DNA from: Nocardioides ferulae
GTDB taxonomy: Bacteria > Actinomycetota > Actinomycetes > Propionibacteriales > Nocardioidaceae
NCBI RefSeq assembly: GCF_003660455.1
Contig: NZ_QZVR01000004.1
Span: 368,059 to 432,058 of the forward strand
Direction: 5' to 3'
Length of the DNA: 64,000 nt
Both the position numbers and the translations under genes were made by a program. Positions 15,428 to 24,344 of the stretch are shown here, piece by piece. Each line of letters opens with the position of its first letter. Position 1 is the stretch's first letter. Under the pieces are notes generated by a model. The model saw only the letters and a program-made list of their open reading frames with translations. It searched no databases and was not told where the DNA came from.

Positions 15428-17658
15428 ACCGACACCGCCCGCTGGTGAGACTGCTGCTCGCCGTCGTGCTGCTGCCCGCCGCCCTCGGCGCCCTCGCCCT
15501 GTGGTCGCTCTCCGAGCGGGTCGACGACCTCGACCAGGCGCCCGCGGCCGTCGTGAACCTCGACCGGCCGGTGCAGTCCGGGGAGGGCGGGCAGCAGCAG
15601 ACGATCGCCGCCGGCCGGCTGCTCGCGGCCGGGCTCACGGCCCCCGACGACCCCGACCAGCAGGTGCTCGGCTGGGAGCTCACCGACGCACGCGACGCCG
15701 AGGCCGGGCTCGCCGACGGCAGCTACCACGCGGTGCTGACGATCCCGCGTGACTTCTCCGAGACGCTCGCGGGCCTGGCCGAGAACCGTCCCCGGCAGGC
15801 CGGGATCACCGTGCGCACGGGTGACGTCTCCGGGGCGGTGCTGGGCAGCCTGACCGACCAGGTGGGCGCGGTCGCCGCGGCCGAGCTCGGCCAACAGATC
15901 ACCTCGACCTACCTCGAGGGGCTCTATGGAGAGACCTCCCGACTCGCGGTCCGGCTCGGTCGGGCCGCCGACGGCGCCGATCGGCTGGCCGGCGGCGCCA
16001 CCGACCTGAGCGACGGCGCCACCCGGCTCGGGGCCGGCGCCCGGGAGCTGGCGGCCGGACTGGGCACCCTCGCCGGTGGGGCGGACCAGCTGCGCGAGGG
16101 CAGCAGCGTCGTCGACGGCGGGGTCGGCCGGCTCGCCGGCGGCCTCGGGCAGCTCTCCAGCGGTGCGGGGGACCTCTCCGTGGGGGCCGAGCGACTCGGC
16201 GACGGAGTCGCCCGGCTGGGCAGCGGCACGACCGAGCTCGCCACCGGAGCGGACGATCTCGCCGACGGCGCCGACGACCTCGCGACCGGCCTGGGCCGGC
16301 TGCGAGAGCAGCTGCGGCCGATGCCCGAGCAGACCGACCGCCTCGCCGACGGCGCCGGCCAGGTCAGCGACGGCGTGGGCGGTTGGGCCCGGGTGCTGCA
16401 GGGCTGGCAGCAGGCCTGCGCCGGCGACCCCTTGTTGGTGCGGTACGCCGCGCTGTGCGCCGGCACCGAGCAGGCGGTCGGCGCGGACGGCGGCACCGCC
16501 GATCGGCTCGTGGCCGGTTCGACCGCGGTCGCCGAGGGCACCCGTGAACTGGCCGACGCCAGCCCGGCGCTCCTCACCGGGGTCACCGACGCGGCCGAGG
16601 GCGCGGGCCGGCTCGGCACCGGCGCGCGTCGCCTGGCCGATGGTGCCGAACGGCTGGCCGGGGGAGCGCAGCGGCTGGCCGCCGGCGCGGGCACCCTGAG
16701 CGGCGGCGCCGGGGATCTCGCCGACGGAGCCACGTCGGCCTCCGCCGGTGTCACCGAGCTGGCCGGCGGCACCGCCCGCCTCGAGCAGGGTGCCGGCGAG
16801 CTCTCGGCGGGTGTGCACGAGGCCAGGGGCGGGGCCGCGGAGCTGGCCGCCGGTGCCGGCCGGCTCGCCGAGGGAGCCGGCGAGCTGGAGTCCGGCTCCG
16901 GCGAGCTGGCCGACCGGCTCCGACAGGGCGTCGACCAGGTGCCGAGCCAGACCGAGGAGGAGCAGCGTCAGGCGGCCCAGGCCGCCGCCCAGCCGGTCAC
17001 CAGCCGCACCGAGCGGGCCGAGGCCTCCGCCGCGGACACCGTCGCCCCGGCCGTGCTGGCGCTGGCGCTGTGGATCGGCGCTCTGGTGCTCTTCCTGGTC
17101 CGGCCGGCCCTGCCTCCCGAGCGGCTGGCCGAGGCCGGCCTCCCGCTGCGGGTCGCCCTGGCCGGCTGGCGGCCGGCCGCGCTGCTCGGAGCGCTCCAGG
17201 GGCTGCTCCTGCTGTCGGTGCTGGGGCCCCTCGACGTCGGGGTCGCGCACCTGGCCGGCCTGGTCGGCGTACTGCTGGTGTCGGTGCTCTCGTTCGCGGC
17301 GGTCAACCAGGCGCTCGTGGCCGCGCTGGGTGCGCGCCGTGGCTGGGTGGCCTCGATCGGCTTCACGCTGGTGCAGACGCTGACGCTGAGCGGGTTGGTG
17401 CCGATCGACTCCGCTCCGGCGGTGCTGCGCGCCCTGCACGGCGTCCTGCCGGTGCCGGTCGCCGCCGACCTGGTCCGGTGGGCGCTGCTCGACACGGGCG
17501 CCGGGCTCGCGGGTGGCGTGCTGCTGCTCCTGGCCTGGGGCGGCGCGGGACTCGTGCTCAGCGTCCGGGCCGCCCGGCGCGCGGCCCGGCTGAGCATCGA
17601 CGACGTCCGCGCCGCGGCCGGAGAGGACGTCGACCGCGAGCTGGCGATGACACACTGA
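15424..17658 (+). CDS. YhgE/Pip-domain membrane protein (ABC-2-type permease-like)
   Basis: A 744-residue protein. One N-terminal helix (LVRLLLAVVLLPAALGALAL) precedes an extracytoplasmic YhgE/Pip N domain (residues 40-165). A long Ala/Gly/Leu-rich repeat follows (about 180-540), with the heptad-like pattern GAxxLAxGAxxL expected of an extended helical stalk, and five to six C-terminal membrane helices (about 545-735) as in ABC-2 permeases. Family members include phage-infection protein Pip and type VII secretion-linked YhgE. The start overlaps the MMPL stop by four bases, so the two are coupled; a joint envelope complex is inferred. Confidence 0.87.
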   Translation: MNRHRPLVRLLLAVVLLPAALGALALWSLSERVDDLDQAPAAVVNLDRPVQSGEGGQQQTIAAGRLLAAGLTAPDDPDQQVLGWELTDARDAEAGLADGSYHAVLTIPRDFSETLAGLAENRPRQAGITVRTGDVSGAVLGSLTDQVGAVAAAELGQQITSTYLEGLYGETSRLAVRLGRAADGADRLAGGATDLSDGATRLGAGARELAAGLGTLAGGADQLREGSSVVDGGVGRLAGGLGQLSSGAGDLSVGAERLGDGVARLGSGTTELATGADDLADGADDLATGLGRLREQLRPMPEQTDRLADGAGQVSDGVGGWARVLQGWQQACAGDPLLVRYAALCAGTEQAVGADGGTADRLVAGSTAVAEGTRELADASPALLTGVTDAAEGAGRLGTGARRLADGAERLAGGAQRLAAGAGTLSGGAGDLADGATSASAGVTELAGGTARLEQGAGELSAGVHEARGGAAELAAGAGRLAEGAGELESGSGELADRLRQGVDQVPSQTEEEQRQAAQAAAQPVTSRTERAEASAADTVAPAVLALALWIGALVLFLVRPALPPERLAEAGLPLRVALAGWRPAALLGALQGLLLLSVLGPLDVGVAHLAGLVGVLLVSVLSFAAVNQALVAALGARRGWVASIGFTLVQTLTLSGLVPIDSAPAVLRALHGVLPVPVAADLVRWALLDTGAGLAGGVLLLLAWGGAGLVLSVRAARRAARLSIDDVRAAAGEDVDRELAMTH

Positions 17659-17662
17659 CCGG

Positions 17663-18631
17663 GTGCCCGACGACTTCCTGGTCGCCCGCAACCCCGACGA
17701 CGAGTCGACGCTGCCCTTCCTGCTGCGCATCCCGCTGGGGTCGCGGGGAGTGATCCTGAAGGCGCGCGAGTCGTGGCCGCGCACCAGCAAGGTCTACTGC
17801 CACCGGGTGGAGGAGTGGCCGGCGGACGCCCAGATCGTCGAGCGGGTGCCGGTGCGCAGCTGCGTCCAGCGCGGTGCCGCGGTCGACCTGGTGCTCGACC
17901 GCGGCCGGGAGAACCGGTCGCAGCTGGTGTTCACCCGGGTGAAGGGGCGGCCGGCGATCTTCTGGCAGACCGCGCGGACGACCCGGCAGGCGCGGCCGGG
18001 GGTGGCGGTGCCCAAGGCCCGGGCCTCGGGTGTGGCGGGTCTCCAGATCGTCGTCGACTCCCGCGAGCGGTATGCCTTCCGGTTCGGCGACCAGCAGGTC
18101 GTGCTCGAGAAGGGGGCGCTGCCGGCCGGCGACTACGGCGTGCTGCGCGACGGCCGGCTGCTGGCGAGCGTGGAGCGCAAGAGCCTCCAGGACCTGGTGT
18201 CGTCGTTGACGTCCGGCAAGCTGCGCTACCAGCTGGCCGAGCTGGCGACGCTGCCCCGGGCCGCAGTGGTGGTGGAGGACAGGTACTCGGCCGTGTTCCG
18301 GCTCGACCGGGTGCGGCCGGCCGTGGTCGCCGACGCGCTCGCGGAGTGCCAGGTGCGGTGGCCGCAGGTGCCGATCGTGTTCTGCGAGACGCGCCCGCTG
18401 GCGCAGGAGTGGACCTACCGCTTCCTCGCTGCCGCCGTGACCGGACTCGACGAGGAGGAGCACGGGAGCGTCGTGGTGGCGGCGCTGGCCGAGGCGCCCG
18501 CCCTCGCGCCCGCGGCGCCCACTCCGGCGCAGGTGCGGGCCTGGGCGCAGCGCGCGGGGTACGACGTGTCCGACCGCGGGCGGGTGCCGCAGCGTCTCGT
18601 CGCGGCCTACCAGGCGGCACACGGCGGCTGA
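17663..18631 (+). CDS. ERCC4-family nuclease with Lsr2-like DNA-binding tail
   Basis: A 322-residue protein. The N-terminal 120 residues are uncharacterised. Residues about 128-235 form an ERCC4/XPF nuclease core: IVVDSRERYAFRFG, GDYGVL and the catalytic ASVERKSLQDLVSSL (V-ERK motif). The last 35 residues, VRAWAQRAGYDVSDRGRVP followed by QRLVAAYQAAH, match the C-terminal AT-hook-like DNA-binding domain of Lsr2. A structure-specific nuclease directed to AT-rich (foreign) DNA is the inference. GTG start four bases after the YhgE stop, so it could be read from the same transcript. Confidence 0.85.
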   Translation: MPDDFLVARNPDDESTLPFLLRIPLGSRGVILKARESWPRTSKVYCHRVEEWPADAQIVERVPVRSCVQRGAAVDLVLDRGRENRSQLVFTRVKGRPAIFWQTARTTRQARPGVAVPKARASGVAGLQIVVDSRERYAFRFGDQQVVLEKGALPAGDYGVLRDGRLLASVERKSLQDLVSSLTSGKLRYQLAELATLPRAAVVVEDRYSAVFRLDRVRPAVVADALAECQVRWPQVPIVFCETRPLAQEWTYRFLAAAVTGLDEEEHGSVVVAALAEAPALAPAAPTPAQVRAWAQRAGYDVSDRGRVPQRLVAAYQAAHGG

Positions 18632-18752
18632 CGGACGAGGGGCCGGGCAACCGTCTTTCAGTCGGCGCGCCGAGACGAAAGTCGGATGCGGTGCGGACCG
18701 CTCCATCGCTACCGTCGAGGCACACCGATCACCCCCTGCTCGAGGTTCCGCC

Positions 18753-18893
18753 ATGTCCCGCACCCCCGCTCCCCGCCGCACCTGGCAGGCCCTGTCACCG
18801 GCCGAGAAGCAGCAGCGACTCGCCACCCTGCGCCGTCGCCAGCAGCGGCAGATCGAGCACGAGGCCCGGATGCTGGTGCGTCACCTCGGCTGA
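18753..18893 (+). CDS. 46-residue basic helical small protein, hypothetical
   Basis: An ATG with GAGG about 8 bases upstream opens 46 codons: MSRTPAPRRTWQALSPAEKQ, then QRLATLRRRQQRQIEHEARM and LVRHLG. The product is strongly basic and predicted helical, with the codon bias of the genome. It ends six bases before the convergent selB stop. The function is unknown; it is short enough for standard gene callers to miss. Confidence 0.55.
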   Translation: MSRTPAPRRTWQALSPAEKQQRLATLRRRQQRQIEHEARMLVRHLG

Positions 18894-18898
18894 TCGAC

Positions 18899-20689
18899 TC
18901 AGCCGGCCAGCTCGCGCCGGTCGTCGGGCAGCCTGCGGGTCAGGCCGCGGCGGTCCAGGTGCTCCAGCAGCGGCAGCGCCACCCGGCGGGAGGTGCCCAG
19001 CAGGGCCCGGGCCTGGCTGATGGTGAACGGCTGAGGCAGGTCGGCCAGACGCGCCGCCGCGACCTCGGCGGCGTCGGGCAGCAGCACGATGCCCGGCGCC
19101 ACCCGCAGCAGCCGCCCGGCCCGGGCCGCCGCGGCGGCCCGGCGGTCGTCGAGGCCGAGCTCGCGCAGCCGGTCGGCGGTGGGGGCGGCGAACGGCCCGT
19201 CGGCCAGGTCGGCCTCGAGGGCCGCGATCGCCCGGACCAGGTCGGCGGGCAGGCCGCCGCGTCCGTCGACGACGACCCTCCCCTCGTGCACCCGCAGCGG
19301 CTCGCGCACCAGCGCCGGGAGCACCTCCGCCGGCAGCCCGATCCGCTCCGCCGCGACCGCGACCGGCAGCCCCGGGTCGAGCGGGTGGGAGTCGTCGTGG
19401 GCACGGACCGCGGCAGCGAGCGCCCTGGCGCCCTCCTCGACCCGGTGAGGCCCGACCCACCAGCCGCCCGCAGCGACCGAGCCCGCCGGCGGGTCCGAGG
19501 TGGGTACGCCGAGCCGCCGCAGCAGGTCGGCGTCGACCAGGCCGCGGCGCCGGAGCTCGTCGGCGAGGTCGGGCGCTCCGGTGTGCGCGGCCAGGTTCGC
19601 CGCGCGGGCGGCCGCGGCGCCACGCCGCCGCAGCGCGGGGGGAGCCGGGTCGAGCACCCGCACCCCCCAGATCCGCCGGCTGCCGGGGTCGCGCAGCAGG
19701 GCCCGGTCGCCGACCCGCAGCGGCAGCGGCCGGCCCAGGGTCAGCCGGGCCAGGCCCCGTGCCGCGTCGAGCGGGCGGGTGCGGGCGGCCACCGAAGTGG
19801 CTCCGACGTGCAACACCGGCCCCGCGGGAAGCGGCCGGTCGAGGTCACCGGAGAGCCGCACGTCGACCACCTCGGTCAGGTGCCAGGCGCCGGGTGTCAG
19901 CAGCACCGACTCGCGATCGGCGGTGTCCACGCCGTCGCCGGTCAGGTTCACCGCGACCCGGGCGACGCCGGTCGCCTGCTCCACCGGCTCGCCCAGCGAC
20001 TGCACGGCCCGCACCCGGACCGGTGCCGTGCCGGCAGGGGTGAGCAGGTCGAGCGAGTCGCCGGCGCGCACCGTCCCGGCCGGCAGGGTGCCGGTGACGA
20101 CGGTGCCGGCGCCGCGCACGGTGAACCGGCGGTCCACCCAGAGCCGGACATCGGCCGTGGGGGAGGGGGCGGGCAGCCGCCGGACCATCTCGGTCAGCCG
20201 GGAGCGCAGCTCGTCGAGACCGAGCCCGGTCGTGGCGCTGACCGGGAGGACGGGCGCACCCGCCAGCCCGGTCGCCGCGAGCTCGCCGGTGGCACGCGCG
20301 GCTGCCGGGCCGGGGTCGGCGAGGTCGGACCGGGTGACGGCCACGACCCCGTGCCGCACCCCGAGCGCGTCAAGCGCGGCGAGATGCTCGGCGGCCTGCG
20401 GCATCCACGGGTCGTCGGCGGCGACCACGAACAGCACGGCCGGCACCGGCCCCACACCGGCCAGCATCGTGGGCACGAACCGCTCGTGGCCGGGGACGTC
20501 TACGAACGCGACGTCGCCCGGGCTCGGCAGCCCGGGCAGATCCGGCAGCGTGGTCCAGGCATAGCCGAGCTCGATGGTGAGCCCGCGCCGCTTCTCCTCC
20601 GCCAGCCGGTCGGGATCGGTGCCGGTGAGGGCGCGCACCAGGGTGGACTTGCCGTGGTCGACATGTCCCGCGGTCGCGACGACGTGCAC
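18899..20689 (-). CDS. selB: selenocysteine-specific elongation factor SelB
   Basis: A 596-residue GTPase that delivers Sec-tRNA to the ribosome at UGA codons followed by a SECIS hairpin. G1 is GHVDHGKS at residues 8-15, then the switch RRGLTIELGYAW, G3 DVPGHERF and G4 VTRSDL. EF-Tu-like domains 2-3 follow, and the C-terminal half holds winged helices ending TISQARALLGTSRRVALPLL, which bind the SECIS. GTG start 11 bases after the selA stop; a common transcript is likely. Its expected target is the FdhA UGA at 37074. Confidence 0.95.
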   Translation of the reverse strand: MHVVATAGHVDHGKSTLVRALTGTDPDRLAEEKRRGLTIELGYAWTTLPDLPGLPSPGDVAFVDVPGHERFVPTMLAGVGPVPAVLFVVAADDPWMPQAAEHLAALDALGVRHGVVAVTRSDLADPGPAAARATGELAATGLAGAPVLPVSATTGLGLDELRSRLTEMVRRLPAPSPTADVRLWVDRRFTVRGAGTVVTGTLPAGTVRAGDSLDLLTPAGTAPVRVRAVQSLGEPVEQATGVARVAVNLTGDGVDTADRESVLLTPGAWHLTEVVDVRLSGDLDRPLPAGPVLHVGATSVAARTRPLDAARGLARLTLGRPLPLRVGDRALLRDPGSRRIWGVRVLDPAPPALRRRGAAAARAANLAAHTGAPDLADELRRRGLVDADLLRRLGVPTSDPPAGSVAAGGWWVGPHRVEEGARALAAAVRAHDDSHPLDPGLPVAVAAERIGLPAEVLPALVREPLRVHEGRVVVDGRGGLPADLVRAIAALEADLADGPFAAPTADRLRELGLDDRRAAAAARAGRLLRVAPGIVLLPDAAEVAAARLADLPQPFTISQARALLGTSRRVALPLLEHLDRRGLTRRLPDDRRELAG

Positions 20690-20700
20690 CGTGCCCCGCC

Positions 20701-22047
20701 TCAGCCCGCCGGGGTCGGCGCGGTGGGGGGTGCGGCGACCGCGCGGCGTACGGCGTCGGCGAGCGCGGCGTCGTCGGCCGCCGGCACGGCGAACAGGTCG
20801 AGCAGCAGCCGGCCCCGCTCGACCCGGCCGACCACCGGCGTCACCGGGTCCGAGCGCAGCGGGCCGGCCAGCCGCTCGGGGAGTGCGATGGCGGCGCTGG
20901 GCAGGTCGACACCGGGAGCGCCGCCACCACCGACCGCGGCCACGGAGTCGACGGCCTCGGCGTCCATCGCGTGGAGGTCGGCGGCCAGCCGCTCGGCGCG
21001 GCGCCGCAGCTCCGCGAGCGGCGTGTCCAGCGCCGCCGGCACCGGCGGGGCCGGCCCGGTGAGGGTGGCCTCCAGGGCGGCCAGCGTGAGCTTGTCGACG
21101 CGCAGGGCGCGCGCGAACGGGTGGCGCCGCAGCCGCTCGACCAGGTCGGCGTCGCCCAGCATCAGCCCGCACTGCGGCCCGCCGAGCAGCTTGTCGCCGG
21201 AGGCGGTGACCAGGTCGGCACCGGCCCGGAGCGCGGCGGCGGCGCTGGGCTCGTCGGGCAGCCGTGGGTGCGGGGCGAGCAGGCCGGAGCCGATGTCGAC
21301 GACCACCGGGACCGGCAGGGTGGCGAGCTCGGCGACCGGGACCGACGAGGTGAAGCCGGAGACCAGGAAGTTCGAGGGGTGCACCTTGAGCACGAAGGCG
21401 ACGTCGGGGTCGGCGGCCACCGCTTCCTCGTAGTCGGCGCGCCGCACCCGGTTGGTGGTGCCGACCTCGCGCAGCCGGGCACCGACCGACTCGAGCAGCT
21501 CGGGGATGCGGAACCCGTCGCCGATCTCGACCAGCTCGCCGCGGGCCACCACGACCGTGCGGCCCGCGGCGAGGGCGCAGGTGGCCAGGGCCAGCGCCGC
21601 CGCGCCGTTGTTGACCACGTGGACGCCGCCCGCGTCGGGCGCGGCGGCGCCGAGCGCGGCCAGCGCCGATCTGCCGCGTCGTCCGCGCCGTCCGGTCTCG
21701 AGGTCGAGCTCGACGTCGGTGGCGCCGGCCGCCACTGCGATCGCCTCGACGGCGGCGGCCGACAGCGGGGCGCGGCCGAGGTTGGTGTGCACCAGCACGC
21801 CGGTGGCGTTGAGCACCGGGCGCAGGGCGGTCGCCGCCGGTGGCAGCGCGGCCACCGCGGCGTCGGCGACGTCGTGGGGCGCCAGCTCTCCGGCGCGGCA
21901 CCGCTCCAGCGCGCCGGCGACCGCGCCCTTCACGATCCGCGGACCGAGGCTCTCGGCGGCGGTACGCAACCGGGGGTCGGCCAGCACGGTGTCGGTGCGC
22001 GGGGTCGACCGCCGCGGGTCGTCGGCGGGGAGCTGGTCGGTCGGCAC
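20701..22047 (-). CDS. selA: L-seryl-tRNA(Sec) selenium transferase SelA
   Basis: A 448-residue PLP enzyme that converts Ser-tRNA(Sec) to Sec-tRNA(Sec) using selenophosphate. The family signature LNATGVLVHTNLGRAPLS lies near residue 80. The PLP lysine is in TASGDKLLGGPQCGLMLG; the DIGSGLL loop is also conserved. GTG at 22047 is preceded by GAGAGGAA. It is upstream of selB on the same strand (11 bp gap). Length fits bacterial SelA (about 460). Confidence 0.95.
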   Translation of the reverse strand: MPTDQLPADDPRRSTPRTDTVLADPRLRTAAESLGPRIVKGAVAGALERCRAGELAPHDVADAAVAALPPAATALRPVLNATGVLVHTNLGRAPLSAAAVEAIAVAAGATDVELDLETGRRGRRGRSALAALGAAAPDAGGVHVVNNGAAALALATCALAAGRTVVVARGELVEIGDGFRIPELLESVGARLREVGTTNRVRRADYEEAVAADPDVAFVLKVHPSNFLVSGFTSSVPVAELATLPVPVVVDIGSGLLAPHPRLPDEPSAAAALRAGADLVTASGDKLLGGPQCGLMLGDADLVERLRRHPFARALRVDKLTLAALEATLTGPAPPVPAALDTPLAELRRRAERLAADLHAMDAEAVDSVAAVGGGGAPGVDLPSAAIALPERLAGPLRSDPVTPVVGRVERGRLLLDLFAVPAADDAALADAVRRAVAAPPTAPTPAG

Positions 22048-22095
22048 GGGTTCCTCTCGAGAGGCGAGTGGCCATTGTGCCCGCCCCGGGGAAGG

Positions 22096-22130
22096 CGAAC
22101 GCCCGGCCGATGGCACCGGCCGGGCGTTCG
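22096..22130 (-). terminator. hairpin terminator after the secreted-protein gene
   Basis: A 13-bp perfect stem (CGAACGCCCGGCC with GGCCGGGCGTTCG) and 9-base loop lies 32 bases after the stop at 22162 and before selA. It should separate the selAB transcript from the upstream gene. Confidence 0.75.
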
Positions 22131-22161
22131 CGACGTCGAGGACGTCAGTGGTGCGGGGTGG

Positions 22162-23001
22162 TCAGCGGGTGACCTTCACGACGACCTTGGCGCTGCTGCC
22201 CGAGATCGACTTGTTGCCGGCGTACTTGACGGTGAACTTGTGCTTGCCGACGGGCAGCTTGCCGAGCTTGATGACCGCGGTGCCGTTCTTGAGCGTGGCG
22301 CGGGCCTTCTTCTTGCCCTTGACCGCGACGACCTTGCCCGCGGCCGCGCCCATCTCGTCCTCGACGCTGACCTTGATCTTGGCGACCTTGCCCTTCTTGA
22401 CCTTCACCGACTTCGGCGCGGTCAACGTCGAGCTCTGCTTGAGCAGGACGAAGTCCTCGATGACGGCCCCGGGCGCCTCGTCGGTGAGGGCGCAGTCGAG
22501 AGTCATCGGCTGAGCGCCGCCCTCGGTGGTGAGGCTGAACGCCTCGGGCAGGAAAGCGTCGTAGGTGCCGGGCGTCGGGGTGGTGAACGCCTCGTTCACG
22601 CCCTCGGCGTTCCAGGTGGAACCGTCCTCGGAGAACTCCCCCTGCAGCGGGACCGGAACGCCGCTGTCGCCCATGTCGAAGCCGAAGTCCTCCGACGAGG
22701 CCCCGGTGATGCCCTGGCTGGTGATCACTCCCGCCACGAAGTCGGGAACGGTGGCGCTCGCGGTGACCGGCAGCAGACCGGCCATGACGTTGGCCCCGGC
22801 CCAGTACTGCGGCACGGGGAGCGATCCGGTGACGGTGAGATCGAAGGTGCCGACCGGGGTCGGGCCCAGGGAGCAGGCGTAGGTGTTGGTCACCGTCGCG
22901 GCGTGCGCGGCGGTCGAGCCGAGCCCGACGAGGGTGCCGGCGGCGAGGGCGGTGGAGGCCGCTGCGACGGTGGCGCGGCTGGACAGACGACGGAAATTCA
23001 A
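22162..23001 (-). CDS. secreted protein with DUF6801-like and Ig-like domains
   Basis: A 279-residue exported protein. The signal peptide has a basic start (NFRRLSSRATVAAAS) and an AHAA cut site near residue 34. Residues 40-165 look like the beta-rich DUF6801 domain found in actinobacterial surface proteins. Residues 180-279 are an Ig-like repeat rich in Lys (KSVKVKKGKVAKIKVSVEDE, KLPVGKHKFTVKYAGNKSIS). The function is unknown; an adhesin or wall protein is plausible. The start is TTG after GGGAGG. It ends in a strong hairpin. Confidence 0.75.
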   Translation of the reverse strand: MNFRRLSSRATVAAASTALAAGTLVGLGSTAAHAATVTNTYACSLGPTPVGTFDLTVTGSLPVPQYWAGANVMAGLLPVTASATVPDFVAGVITSQGITGASSEDFGFDMGDSGVPVPLQGEFSEDGSTWNAEGVNEAFTTPTPGTYDAFLPEAFSLTTEGGAQPMTLDCALTDEAPGAVIEDFVLLKQSSTLTAPKSVKVKKGKVAKIKVSVEDEMGAAAGKVVAVKGKKKARATLKNGTAVIKLGKLPVGKHKFTVKYAGNKSISGSSAKVVVKVTR

Positions 23002-23024
23002 GGGGATCCCTCCCGAGTGACAAG

Positions 23025-23042
23025 GGCTACCACTCGGTAGCC
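23025..23042. promoter_or_regulatory. palindrome GGCTACC-ACTC-GGTAGCC
   Basis: A 7-bp perfect inverted repeat with a four-base centre lies 24 bases upstream of the secreted-protein start, between divergent genes. It has the layout of a dimeric repressor site; the repressor is unknown. Confidence 0.5.
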
Positions 23043-23144
23043 TGGCAGGAGCCTAACCCGGTTCGCGTGACGGCGGACACAGACCCTGGATTAGTCCTCG
23101 AGCCGGAGGACGGGTCGACCATCGGGTGCACTACGCTCGGCGCG

Positions 23145-24335
23145 ATGTCCGTCGAGTCGCGCCAGGTCTTCCTGCATGTGGGGATGCCGAAGACCGGCAC
23201 CACGTTCGTGCAGTCCGTGCTGCACGCCTCGCGCGACCAGCTGCACGCCCAAGGCGTCGCGCTGCTGCCCCAGACCCGGCAGGAGCACTTCTGGGTGGGG
23301 CTCGACGTCCGCGGCGTGGTGCACCCCGAGCACGATCCGCCGCGCGCGCAGACCGCCTTGGAGAGGTTCCGTCGGTCGCTGACCGTGGTCGACACCCCCC
23401 GAGTTTTGTTCTCCGACGAACTGGTCGGCGGGGCCGGCGACGAGTCGATCGGCCGGTTCGTCCAGGCCTGCGGCGACGCCGAGGTGCACGTGATCGTCAC
23501 CGTACGCAGCCTCTCGCGACTGCTGCCGTCGGCGTGGCAGCAGCGGGTCCAGGACGCCTCGCCCCAGACGTTCGACGACTTCCTCGCGAAGGTCCGCGCC
23601 GGCGAGGGCTGGGTCGGTGAGCGGTTCCGGGCGAACAACGACGTGCGCGACATCATCGCCCGCTGGTCCCAGCACGTGCCGCTCGAGCGCATCCACGTGG
23701 TGACGATGCCCGGAGCCGGACAGGACCCGCGCAGCCTGCTGCAGCGGTTCTGCGATGTCGTCGGGGTCGATCCCGAAGGTTTCGACGAGGGCGACGCCGT
23801 CCGCAATCCGTCGCTGGGCCGCGTCCAGGCAGAGCTGCTGCGGGCGGTGAACCAGGACGTCCCCAAGGAGTTGCGCAGCCGGCATCATTACGTCGCGGTG
23901 AGCAAGCGGTGGCTGACCGTCGAGCACCTGACCCGCCAGGAGAGCCAGCCGGTGCGGCTCCCGGCGGAGGCGCGCGAGTGGTGCGCCGATTGGTCCCAGG
24001 AGATCATCGACTTCCTGCGCCACTCCCCGGTGCAGGTCGTCGGCGACCTCGACGACCTGCGCGCCCCGGATCGCGACTTCGAGGATCAGCCCCCGGTCAC
24101 CGCCGAGCAGGTCGCCGACTCCGCGATCCGCGCGCTCCGCTCGATCTCGCTGGAGCGGGTGGAGGAGACCGCCGCCAGGAGGGCCGAGCAGAAGGCCCGT
24201 CGTGAGCAGGCCGAGCAGGAGCGGCGAGCCCGGGCGGCCGCCGCCCGCGCCGCTGCCGAGGCCGCCGCCAAGGTGCCCCCGCCGTCGCTACCGCGGCGCG
24301 CGGTGCGGAAGGTCCGCCGGGTCCTCGGCGGCTGA
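23145..24335 (+). CDS. sulfotransferase-like (P-loop) protein
   Basis: A 396-residue protein. VFLHVGMPKTGTTFVQSVL near residue 8 is the 5'-phosphosulfate-binding P-loop of PAPS-dependent sulfotransferases; the 3'-phosphate part may be IVTVRSLSRLLPSAWQQR. The last 75 residues are an Ala/Arg/Glu-rich coiled-coil-like tail (RRAEQKARREQAEQERRARA) ending in a basic patch. It may modify a surface glycan, in line with the nearby glycan cluster, but this is inferred. It ends 9 bases before the 3' end of the convergent tRNA-Sec gene. Confidence 0.75.
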   Translation: MSVESRQVFLHVGMPKTGTTFVQSVLHASRDQLHAQGVALLPQTRQEHFWVGLDVRGVVHPEHDPPRAQTALERFRRSLTVVDTPRVLFSDELVGGAGDESIGRFVQACGDAEVHVIVTVRSLSRLLPSAWQQRVQDASPQTFDDFLAKVRAGEGWVGERFRANNDVRDIIARWSQHVPLERIHVVTMPGAGQDPRSLLQRFCDVVGVDPEGFDEGDAVRNPSLGRVQAELLRAVNQDVPKELRSRHHYVAVSKRWLTVEHLTRQESQPVRLPAEAREWCADWSQEIIDFLRHSPVQVVGDLDDLRAPDRDFEDQPPVTAEQVADSAIRALRSISLERVEETAARRAEQKARREQAEQERRARAAAARAAAEAAAKVPPPSLPRRAVRKVRRVLGG

Positions 24336-24344
24336 CGGTTCGAG

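Noticed and set aside
14521..17790. Open frame of 1089 codons on the minus strand opposite MMPL/YhgE
   Set aside because: Shadow of the high-GC codon pattern; Arg/Gly/Gln-rich product without domains, and the plus strand has clear families.
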